The notes below the pieces were generated by a model. That model saw nothing but the letters and a program-made list of their open reading frames with translations. It searched no databases and was not told where the DNA came from. Position numbers and translations under genes: made by a program. From an uncultured Flavobacteriales bacterium (GTDB lineage Bacteria; Bacteroidota; Bacteroidia; Flavobacteriales_D; Parvicellaceae): 8,102 nucleotides of DNA. Location of the stretch: assembly GCA_937924345.1 (NCBI GenBank), contig CALDTD010000171.1, positions 1 to 8,102 of the forward strand. Reading direction: 5' to 3'. Of this stretch, positions 1 to 6,144 are shown piece after piece. Positions within the stretch are counted from its first letter, which is position 1; each line of letters begins with the position of its first letter.

Positions 1-656
1 GTTAAATCCATTGCTTTTTGAGAAATAGGTTGAATTAAATCTCTTCTACCACCAATATGACTAGGATCACAAATAATTGGTAAATCTGCAAATTGTCTTT
101 TTAATTCTATTGGAATTTCCCAAACTGGTTTATTACGATAAGTACTTCGCCCGTAAGCAGAAAAGCCTCTATGTATTGCAGCAATTTCTTTTATACCTGA
201 TTGTTGAATTCTTTCTATAGCACCTATCCACAATTGTAAATCAGGATTAATAGGATTCTTGATCATTACAGGAATATCAACACCTTTTATAGCATCTGCT
301 ATGTCTTGTACAGAAAATGGATTAACTGTAGTTCTTGCACCAATCCATAAAATGTCTACTTCGTATTTTAAAGCTAATTCTACATGCTTTGCATTTGCAA
401 CTTCTACAGTTGTTTTTAATTCAAGCTCATTTTTTGTTTCTAAAAGCCATTTAAGTGCTTTTTCACCGTTTCCTTCAAAAGAATTAGGCCTTGTTCTTGG
501 TTTCCAAATTCCAGCTCTTAAAACGTCTAATTTTGTATTATTTTTTAAATCTTTAGCAATTGTTAAAAGTTGATCTGGAGTTTCGGCACTACAAGGACCA
601 CTAATTAAAAATGGTTGATTATTGCTATGACGTTTAAAAAGTGTTTGATTTGACAT
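1..656 (-). CDS. 3-deoxy-7-phosphoheptulonate (DAHP) synthase, 3' end outside window; probably fused to chorismate mutase
   Basis: This enzyme condenses phosphoenolpyruvate with erythrose 4-phosphate, the first step of the shikimate pathway to aromatic amino acids, in the cytoplasm. I translated the minus strand from the ATG at 654-656 and obtained 218 open codons running off the left edge. Visible family motifs are SGPCSAET (about residues 19-26, holding the metal-ligand cysteine), RAGIWKPRTRPNSFEG (47-62, phosphate and PEP binding), AAIHRGF (159-165) and ICDPSHIGGRR (195-205). This is the short type I-beta (KDO8P synthase-like) form. In Bacteroidota this form usually carries a C-terminal type II chorismate mutase domain; that part would lie outside the window, so the fusion is inferred. 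A hairpin followed by a U-run lies just before the start codon (665-696), which may affect expression. The synthase identity is firm. Confidence 0.93.
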   Translation of the reverse strand, partial: MSNQTLFKRHSNNQPFLISGPCSAETPDQLLTIAKDLKNNTKLDVLRAGIWKPRTRPNSFEGNGEKALKWLLETKNELELKTTVEVANAKHVELALKYEVDILWIGARTTVNPFSVQDIADAIKGVDIPVMIKNPINPDLQLWIGAIERIQQSGIKEIAAIHRGFSAYGRSTYRNKPVWEIPIELKRQFADLPIICDPSHIGGRRDLIQPISQKAMDL

Positions 657-664
657 ATAAATAC

Positions 665-696
665 AAAAAAAGGAAGCTCCTAATTGAAACTTCCTT
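665..696 (-). terminator. Hairpin plus U-run between the LytTR regulator and the DAHP synthase gene (terminator or attenuator)
   Basis: Read on the minus strand, AAGGAAG (696-690) pairs with CTTCCTT (676-670), and the RNA continues with seven U residues (671-665, partly shared with the stem). Wobble pairs inside the loop (UUUC with GGAG) can lengthen the stem and leave a 5-nt AAUUA loop. It lies 52 bp past the regulator stop and only 8 nt before the DAHP synthase ATG. It is a plausible intrinsic terminator for the regulator gene. Its place in the aro leader also allows transcription attenuation. Confidence 0.7.
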
Positions 697-747
697 AAAA
701 GTAATACTTATAAAATTGTATGGCAAAGAATCTACGTGATATAGCAA

Positions 748-1497
748 TTAGATCAAGTTAATTTTTCTTAACAAGTCAGCACGATAAGATCCTCCAATTG
801 GGAAAGATCTATCAATATTTTCCAAGTATAAATCTGTATGATCTATCTTTTTAATTTTATCCATTCTTACAATGAAAGATCGGTGAATACGAACATAATC
901 TCTAGAAGCCATTTTATCGTTTATGGATTTCATAGTAGAGTGAATCATATATTTTTTATCCAATGTCATTATGTTTACATAATCCTTAAGCGCTTCAATG
1001 TAATATACATCTTTGGTATTTAGCTTAATCAATTGTGTATTATTTTTTACAAAAATAAAATCTACAGATTCGTTATTTACAATACTGTATAAACGATCTC
1101 TATCGTCTAATATTTCTAATTCTTTTTTATGTTTATATAGTGCCATTTCTATAGATGTTTTAATATCTATTTCATTAAATGGTTTTATAATATATCCATA
1201 AGGTTGTGTAACTTTTGCACGCTCTAAAGTACTTTCATCAGCATAAGCAGTTACGAAAATTACAGGAATATTCAATTTTGTTTGAATACGCTTTGTAGCT
1301 CTTATTCCATTAATTTCGCCCTTGAGCATAATGTCCATTAAAATTAAGTCTGGTTCTAATTCAATTGCTTTTTCAATTGCTTTTTCACCGGTATTTGCAG
1401 TTCCAATAACATTATAACCTAATTTTTCTAAACTTAATTGAATATCTTTTGAGACAATACTCTCATCTTCAACTACTAATATATTTGCTTTACTCAT
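748..1497 (-). CDS. LytTR-family response regulator (REC-LytTR)
   Basis: This is a 249-residue two-domain cytoplasmic transcription regulator. The receiver domain spans about residues 5-120: acidic pocket E10/D11, phosphoacceptor D55 in LILMD, conserved T83 in FVTAYA, and K105 in the KPF motif. A linker rich in charged residues leads to a LytTR DNA-binding domain at about 150-249, recognised from DVYYIEALKDYVNI, MKSINDKM and YVRIHRSFIVRMDKI. Such proteins are phosphorylated by a histidine kinase and bind short direct repeats upstream of target genes. No kinase gene is present in this window, so it is an orphan here and its signal is unknown. The ATG at 1495-1497 fits the family N-terminus (KANILVVEDE). 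About 30 bp upstream, TATCTTCG resembles the Bacteroidota -7 element TAnnTTTG with one mismatch, but I saw no matching -33 TTG. Confidence 0.93.
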   Translation of the reverse strand: MSKANILVVEDESIVSKDIQLSLEKLGYNVIGTANTGEKAIEKAIELEPDLILMDIMLKGEINGIRATKRIQTKLNIPVIFVTAYADESTLERAKVTQPYGYIIKPFNEIDIKTSIEMALYKHKKELEILDDRDRLYSIVNNESVDFIFVKNNTQLIKLNTKDVYYIEALKDYVNIMTLDKKYMIHSTMKSINDKMASRDYVRIHRSFIVRMDKIKKIDHTDLYLENIDRSFPIGGSYRADLLRKINLI

Positions 1498-1540
1498 AGA
1501 CAGGGTTTATTATATTGGTCAATTTACGAAGATAAAAACA

Positions 1541-1572
1541 TAAATTAAAGAATTTAACTATTCTTTAATTTA
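1541..1572 (-). terminator. Perfect 12-bp inverted repeat at the end of the MORN-repeat gene
   Basis: TAAATTAAAGAA (1541-1552) is the exact reverse complement of TTCTTTAATTTA (1561-1572), with an 8-nt loop (1553-1560). On the minus strand the hairpin starts at the TAA stop codon of the MORN-repeat gene (1570-1572) and is followed by TGTTTTTAT. The stem is almost all A-U, so it is a weak intrinsic terminator at best. Its position makes transcript-end formation or mRNA 3'-end protection the likeliest role. Confidence 0.55.
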
Positions 1573-3147
1573 CTTAATCTTAAAACCGTCAATTTTTATT
1601 TCTTTTCCACGTTCATATTCAACTGTAAAAACTAATAGTCCATCTGAATTATATTCTTTCCATTCTCCATCCTTAAAACCAGCAGAATATTCTCCAACCC
1701 AGTGCAGTTTTCCATTTGGATGATAAGACTTATGTTTTTCCATAGCTAAACCATTCAAATATTCTCCCTTCGAAGCTAGTTTACCGTTAGAATAAAAAGT
1801 TTGCCATAAGCCATGTTTAAGATCATCTCTAAACTCTCCTTCTTCTCTATGATCATTTACATGATATAACCATTTACCTTCTCTTAAACCATCTATAAAC
1901 TCTCCCTTGGTTAAAATATTTCCAAGCGTATCATATTCTATTACTTCTCCATCTTCTTTTCCACGTCTAAATGTTTCTTCTCTATGAAGTTGTTTATTAG
2001 CATACCACCATTGCCAAAAACCTTCTGCTAAACCATTTTTATAAGTACCTTTTTGTTCAACTTCACCATTTAAATGATAAAAAATCCAAGGCCCTTCCTT
2101 TAGACCATCTTTATATTTTCCTTTAGACTTTAATTGATTATTTGAGTAATAATAAATCCAATCTCCTTGTTTTAAACCAGATGAATCTAATAATCCTTCT
2201 GCTAATAAAACGCCTTTATCATATTTAAAACTATTTTGAAGTATATGAGTAGAATCGTATAATCTAAAAATTCCTTGTTTCTTCTGATTTTTGTATCCTC
2301 CAACCAACAAACTCCCATCTGAACTAATTTCCTGTTTTAATTCTATGAAAATAGTTTCTTCAGCTTTTTCATTCAGTTTTCCTTCTTCAAATTTTACAAT
2401 TTCTTTTAGTCCACCTGTAGGCTTATACTCTTTTACAACTCCGTTTAATTTTCCATGTAAATATTTACCTTCCCATTTAACTTTTCCATTATCGTAAAAT
2501 TCTTTCCAATTCCCATTCTTTTTGCCAGCTTCATCAAATCTATTTATCTCATTCTCTGTTCTCAAAAATCCGTTATCATATTCAGCAAGAGTTATTAATC
2601 TCCCATCCTCCGCAAACACTTTATAAAGTCCATCTATTTTATCGTCTTTGTGTTTAAATATAGCTTTTACTTTTCCAGATGAATAAAACATTTTGGCTTC
2701 TCCATTTTTTTTATTCTCAGCATAATTGAAAGCACTTACCTTACAACCTATAGAATCATAAATAATTGTTTTACCTTCTTTTAAATTATTAGAATAGTTT
2801 ATTTCTTCAGAAATACTTCCATCTGCTCTATAAAATTTCCAGGTACTGTCTAATCTAAAATCTTTTCTATTTCCTTCTGTTTTCAATTGTCCGTTTTGGT
2901 AATAGGTTTTCCAGTATAAGTTTGGCTTTCCATTTTCTAAATAACCCTCACTACTTTTTACATCAGAATTTTCGAAATAAAAAACATTGAATCCATTCGG
3001 ATTAATTTCTTCTTGACCATAAATTTTTTCGAATCCAACCAAATTCAGGTTATAAACAATCAATATAAAAAAAGAATAAAAAAGATTTAATTTAAAATTT
3101 TTACTATTACTATTAGCGTGTTTATATGTCTGATATCTTTTATTCAA
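1570..3147 (-). CDS. Exported MORN/YwqK-type repeat protein
   Basis: This 525-residue protein is built from roughly fifteen tandem repeats of about 21-23 residues with the pattern G-x-W-x-x-Y-x-x-NG-x-L-x-x-x-G-x-Y-x-x-G, typical of MORN-variant repeats annotated as 'toxin-antitoxin system YwqK family antitoxin'. Examples are GPWIFYHLNGEVEQKGTYKNG and GLWQTFYSNGKLASKGEYLNG. The N-terminus has a basic stretch followed by a hydrophobic segment at about residues 20-39 and a likely signal-peptidase cut after YGQ (about 45), so the repeat array should lie outside the cytoplasmic membrane. The start is TTG at 3145-3147: no ATG lies between the upstream in-frame TAA and the signal peptide, and the next methionines are deep in the repeats. 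The antitoxin label is a database habit; no toxin gene is adjacent, and the function is unknown (perhaps envelope-associated binding or scaffolding). Confidence 0.85.
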   Translation of the reverse strand: MNKRYQTYKHANSNSKNFKLNLFYSFFILIVYNLNLVGFEKIYGQEEINPNGFNVFYFENSDVKSSEGYLENGKPNLYWKTYYQNGQLKTEGNRKDFRLDSTWKFYRADGSISEEINYSNNLKEGKTIIYDSIGCKVSAFNYAENKKNGEAKMFYSSGKVKAIFKHKDDKIDGLYKVFAEDGRLITLAEYDNGFLRTENEINRFDEAGKKNGNWKEFYDNGKVKWEGKYLHGKLNGVVKEYKPTGGLKEIVKFEEGKLNEKAEETIFIELKQEISSDGSLLVGGYKNQKKQGIFRLYDSTHILQNSFKYDKGVLLAEGLLDSSGLKQGDWIYYYSNNQLKSKGKYKDGLKEGPWIFYHLNGEVEQKGTYKNGLAEGFWQWWYANKQLHREETFRRGKEDGEVIEYDTLGNILTKGEFIDGLREGKWLYHVNDHREEGEFRDDLKHGLWQTFYSNGKLASKGEYLNGLAMEKHKSYHPNGKLHWVGEYSAGFKDGEWKEYNSDGLLVFTVEYERGKEIKIDGFKIK

Positions 3148-3173
3148 TTTGTTTGGATTTATGACTTACTATG

Positions 3174-3523
3174 GGTTATTAACAATAAATAAACAATTTT
3201 TATTCTTTTATTCCTTTGATTTTTAAATGAATAATTAGGTTATTAACAATTATTAGAAAATTATTCAATTATAATTTAGTGTATAACTAACTTTCTCAAA
3301 CTTACATAAACTATGTTGATAACCTGTTATCTATTTTGGTCTAAGTTTTTATAACTATTAGTGCTGTTTTCAAATTATTTTATAGCTGATTTTTATTATG
3401 ACTTTTCCTAGCTTTTTTTATTCCTTTTTATCAACAGCTATTAACATGTTTTACAATTGCAATGCCATTTATTGTTAATAACCTTGTAAGACTTTAATTA
3501 GAAGTTAATTATAGCGTTAATAA
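3174..3523. other. AT-rich intergenic region with a cluster of DnaA-box-like motifs; candidate replication origin
   Basis: The gene-free stretch 3148-3545 holds seven related 9-mers. TTATTAACA occurs at 3176-3184 (+), 3240-3248 (+) and 3473-3481 (-). TTATCAACA occurs at 3314-3322 (-) and 3428-3436 (+). One-base variants are CTATTAACA at 3438-3446 (+) and TTATTAACG at 3515-3523 (-). The three TTATTAACA sites sit in an exact 13-mer, GGTTATTAACAAT, at 3174-3186 and 3238-3250 (direct) and 3471-3483 (inverted). TTATCAACA differs from the classical DnaA box TTATCCACA at one position and TTATTAACA at two. Very AT-rich tracts between the boxes could serve as an unwinding element. No open reading frame of note is present. 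The alternative is an operator array for an unknown regulator. No clear GC-skew change was visible by eye, because genes on both sides share a strand. This is an inference, not a demonstrated origin. Confidence 0.42.
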
Positions 3524-3545
3524 CATAATTTAGTCTAATATAAGA

Positions 3546-4649
3546 TTATATATATTTGCGAAGAATTCGATGAGAAATAGAGGTTAAAACTTCGTATGGA
3601 ATTGTATTTAGTTCATCTGCGAAGGATTGTATAGTTCTATTTTTTCCAAATATTTCTACTGTATCACCAATTTTTGTATGTGGTATTTTAGATAAATTTA
3701 TTATTGTCATATCCATAGAAACTCTACCAACAATTGGTACTAGTTGATTATGTAATAAAACATGTCCTACTCCATTGCTAAGCGATCTGCTTATACCATC
3801 TGCATATCCAATAGGAATAACACCTAACAATGTACTTTCTTCAACATATTCGCTTCTTCCATATCCTACAGAAGATTTAAATTTTACTGTTTTAATCTGG
3901 GTAATTTTTGTTTTTAGAGTAACTACATTTTCAATTTTATTGTCATTAGATACCCCATACATTCCTAAGCCCAATCTAACCATATCATTTTGCTCAATGG
4001 AAAAACGTTCTATACCATGGGTATTTAAAATATGTTTAGTTGTATTATAACCAATCTCATTTTCTATTTGAGCACTAATTTTATTAAACTTATTAAGTTG
4101 CTCTTGGGTAAAATCGTCTTGAGTAAAATCGTCAGCTGCAGCTAAATGACTAAAAATACCTTTAACTTTTATTGTTTTAGTATTTTTTAGAGTTTTAATT
4201 AGATCAACTATTTCATCTTCATAAAAACCTAAACGTTGCATTCCCGTATCTAATTTAATGTGAATTGGAAACTCCGTTTTATTTAACTTGTTTAGGTTAT
4301 TTATAATTTGGTTAAGTTGTTCAACATTAAATATAGAAGGTTCTAATTCGTAGTTTATTAAATCTTCTAACGAATACTTCCCTGGATTCATAATTAAAAT
4401 AGGAGTTTTTATTTCTGCATTGCGCAGTTCTAATGCTTCATATATAAATGCAACTCCAAGATAATCAACTTGATTTTCTATTTCTTTACTTATAATTGTG
4501 TGATTAATACCATATCCAAAAGCCTTAACCATTGCAAGTATTTTGGTAGAAGGTTTTAGATTACTTTTAAAGTATTTTAGATTATTTTTTAATGCCTTTA
4601 AATCTATTGTTAAAATAGTCTCATGATTTCTATTGATTTGTTTAGACAT
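3546..4649 (-). CDS. alr: Alanine racemase
   Basis: A PLP-dependent cytoplasmic enzyme that interconverts L- and D-alanine and so supplies D-alanine for peptidoglycan. The 367-residue length is normal. The PLP lysine is K42 in AMVKAFGYG; the family more often has A-Y-G-x-G here, so F44 followed by GYG is a mild variation. IKLDTGMQRLG (131-141), the HGIERF segment (211-216), the catalytic tyrosine Y263 in SVGYGR, IPIGYADG (278-285), GRVSMDM (308-314) and the C-terminal ISHRILRKYI all match the fold-type III racemase family. The start ATG (4647-4649) is 18 bp after the tdk stop, so the two genes should share a transcript. A 15-bp tandem duplication with one mismatch (4104-4133) encodes DDFTQDDFTQ at residues 173-182, in a variable loop. 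Downstream is the candidate origin region, with no convincing terminator. Confidence 0.95.
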   Translation of the reverse strand: MSKQINRNHETILTIDLKALKNNLKYFKSNLKPSTKILAMVKAFGYGINHTIISKEIENQVDYLGVAFIYEALELRNAEIKTPILIMNPGKYSLEDLINYELEPSIFNVEQLNQIINNLNKLNKTEFPIHIKLDTGMQRLGFYEDEIVDLIKTLKNTKTIKVKGIFSHLAAADDFTQDDFTQEQLNKFNKISAQIENEIGYNTTKHILNTHGIERFSIEQNDMVRLGLGMYGVSNDNKIENVVTLKTKITQIKTVKFKSSVGYGRSEYVEESTLLGVIPIGYADGISRSLSNGVGHVLLHNQLVPIVGRVSMDMTIINLSKIPHTKIGDTVEIFGKNRTIQSFADELNTIPYEVLTSISHRILRKYI

Positions 4650-4667
4650 ATTTTTGGAACTTAATTT

Positions 4668-5246
4668 TTATTCGGCTATTGCTTTCGTATAACATTTTCG
4701 ACAAAGCGGTTCATACTCGTCAACTTCTCCCAATAAAACTAAACTTTCACTTGCAATTTTTCGATGGGAAAATTGAGCTAGATCTCCACAAGTCATACAA
4801 ATAGCATGTACTTTAGTTACATATTCTGCTTTTGCTAATAAAGATGGAATTGGACCAAAAGGTTTACCAGCAAAATCCATATCTAAACCAGCTACAATAA
4901 CGCGAATTCCTGCATTTGCAAGTTTTTCACAAACTTGTGGTAATTGTTCATCAAAAAATTGAGCTTCATCAATTCCAATTACATCTACATCGTTTGCCAA
5001 TAATAATATGTTTTCTGCAGCTGGAACTGGAGTAGAACGGATAGTTGTACCTTGGTGGCTAACTACGTCATTGTCATCATAACGAACATCAACAGATGGT
5101 TTGTAAATTTCTACTTTTAGTTTGGCAAATTCAGCACGTTTTAATCGCCTAATGAGTTCTTCTGTTTTACCAGAAAACATAGATCCACAAACAACTTCTA
5201 TCCAGCCTTTTTGTTGTATTTTATTTCCTTTTTGCTCTAAAAACAC
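4668..5246 (-). CDS. tdk: Thymidine kinase (type II)
   Basis: This salvage enzyme phosphorylates thymidine to dTMP with ATP in the cytoplasm. In its 192 residues are the P-loop GSMFSGKT (21-28), the Walker B/catalytic segment IDEAQFF (92-98, with E94 as the expected general base), and a lasso zinc site formed by C150-x2-C153 and C182-x2-C185. [17 protein letters not shown] is the usual C-terminal dNTP-loop region. The start is GTG at 5244-5246, chosen because flavobacterial homologues as I remember them begin MFLE followed by a short variable stretch and [17 protein letters not shown]; the frame is open upstream to a TAA but offers no ATG. It is the first gene of an operon with alr and is transcribed divergently from the gene at 5404. 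Pairing of nucleotide salvage with D-alanine supply probably reflects shared growth-linked expression rather than a pathway. Confidence 0.95.
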   Translation of the reverse strand: MFLEQKGNKIQQKGWIEVVCGSMFSGKTEELIRRLKRAEFAKLKVEIYKPSVDVRYDDNDVVSHQGTTIRSTPVPAAENILLLANDVDVIGIDEAQFFDEQLPQVCEKLANAGIRVIVAGLDMDFAGKPFGPIPSLLAKAEYVTKVHAICMTCGDLAQFSHRKIASESLVLLGEVDEYEPLCRKCYTKAIAE

Positions 5247-5366
5247 GTTGCTAATTCTAATGTATTTTGCAATTATATTTCCCTTTATAAGTTGTAAGCC
5301 TTAGAGACATTAAATAACTGCTGTTAATAAGTTGGTTAAAGGTAATAAATATACCTGCATTTATTT

Positions 5367-5404
5367 GTTGAAATTTGGGGTGTATTTTCAACAAATTTTC
5401 AACA
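5367..5404. promoter_or_regulatory. ATTTTCAACA direct repeats and an inverted half-site in the divergent spacer
   Basis: ATTTTCAACA occurs at 5384-5393 and 5395-5404, an 11-bp period of about one helical turn. The second copy's last base is the A of the ATG at 5404. An inverted partner, GTTGAAA at 5367-5373, pairs exactly with TTTCAAC at 5386-5392. Such spacing suits a repressor or activator operator, or an mRNA leader fold, for the gene at 5404. No protein is known from this window to bind it, and in such AT-rich DNA chance is possible. Confidence 0.3.
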
Positions 5405-5784
5405 TGGGTAATCAGAATGAATATAGAAATTTAAAAAAGTTAGTGAATTCATTAGCTAACAATTTAGAGGCGTTAGAGAATGGCAGTTTATCTCCTTCTG
5501 ATATATATTCGCTACTAGACGATGCTAGAAATATTCATGAACGAATGGCAGTTTTACATTATTTAGCCATTGAAAGAGCTGTTAAAAAAGAAGAAAATAA
5601 AGGAGGTATAAAATTTAATTTTTCTACTATCGAAGAAGAAGATGAAATACCTGCGAATCAAACCAATTTAATTGATGCAATTAAGATAGAACATCATACA
5701 GAAGCGGTTAAAAAATCAATTGGAGAACAAAAGCCTTTGTTTGAAGAAGAAGAGACTAAATATACAGAATCTCCAGTTGTTTAA
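5404..5784 (+). CDS. Conserved hypothetical protein, N-terminal part up to an in-frame stop
   Basis: This 126-residue reading frame begins at the ATG in the context aacATGGGT. An open frame extends upstream to 5332, but that stretch looks like promoter and leader, and MGNQNEYRNLKKLV is a natural N-terminus. The first 65 residues are predicted helical (LKKLVNSLANNLEALENG, DIYSLLDDARNIHERMAVLHYLAIE), like a small cytoplasmic helical bundle. After that comes an acidic, low-complexity linker (EEEDE, EEEET). I do not recognise a named domain. No signal peptide or membrane segment is present. The frame stops at TAA 5782-5784 and then continues open for another 118 codons, so this product is probably a truncated form of a longer protein (see the entry for 5404-6141). 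If translated alone it would lack the C-terminal domain. Confidence 0.6.
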   Translation: MGNQNEYRNLKKLVNSLANNLEALENGSLSPSDIYSLLDDARNIHERMAVLHYLAIERAVKKEENKGGIKFNFSTIEEEDEIPANQTNLIDAIKIEHHTEAVKKSIGEQKPLFEEEETKYTESPVV

Positions 5785-6141
5785 AACAAGAAAGAAAAAT
5801 TAGATAATAAAATAATAGAAAGCGAATCTAGCCCTAAGTCTATTAACGATCAGTTTTCTAATACCGCTGATCAGCCAACATTAGCAGATAAATTAGGTCA
5901 GCAGCCGATTAAAGATTTGGCGAGTGCAATTGGTTTAAACCAGAAGTTTTTGTTTATGAACGATCTTTTTGAGGGAGAAAATAGTAAATATAAAGATGCA
6001 ATTGATTTAATTAACAGTGCTAATAATTTTACCGAGGCAGAGAACTATATTAATGGAACCTTAAAAGACCAATTTAATTGGGATATGAATGGTGTTTCTG
6101 CTCAAAAATTTATAAACTTAGTAAAACGTAGATTTTTATAA
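5404..6141 (+). pseudogene. Full extent of a conserved hypothetical gene split by a single in-frame TAA
   Basis: Reading from the ATG at 5404, the same frame runs to a TAA at 6139-6141, with only one stop (5782-5784) in between. The segment after that stop (5785-6141, 118 codons) has normal amino-acid composition. It starts with a polar linker and ends in a compact domain, about residues 170-245 of the read-through product, with DLASAIGLNQKFLFMNDLF, a DAIDLINSANNFTEAENYI helix region, and FNWDMNGVSAQKFINLVKRRFL. From memory, this C-terminal type of sequence is found in flavobacterial hypothetical proteins of about 220-250 residues. The stop falls in the disordered linker, where a CAA, AAA or GAA codon would need one change to become TAA. 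Options are a recent nonsense mutation, an assembly error, or a tolerated split. A separate C-terminal product could start only at TTG 5917 or ATG 5956, with no obvious ribosome-binding site. Confidence 0.65.
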
Positions 6142-6144
6142 TTC

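Noticed and set aside
259..573. Plus-strand open frame of 104 codons
   Set aside because: It lies wholly antisense to the DAHP synthase gene, whose motifs are clear on the minus strand.
661..750. Leader peptide rich in Tyr/Phe codons ahead of DAHP synthase
   Set aside because: The frame is open but has no ATG or GTG start or ribosome-binding site, and does not end before the hairpin, so a classical leader peptide is not supported.
1525..1535. TATCTTCG as a promoter -7 element for the LytTR gene
   Set aside because: It has one mismatch to TAnnTTTG and no TTG at the expected -33 distance; mentioned only in the gene entry.
3148..3545. A small RNA or small protein gene in the long intergenic region
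   Set aside because: I saw no good promoter-terminator pair and no small frame with a plausible start site; the repeated 9-mers explain the structure better.
3775..4050. Plus-strand open frame of 91 codons
   Set aside because: It is antisense to alr and shows no recognisable protein features.
5332..5403. Upstream in-frame extension of the gene at 5404 (MVKGNKYTCIYLLKF...)
   Set aside because: The added residues look like translated promoter/leader DNA, contain the ATTTTCAACA repeats, and precede a natural ATG start.
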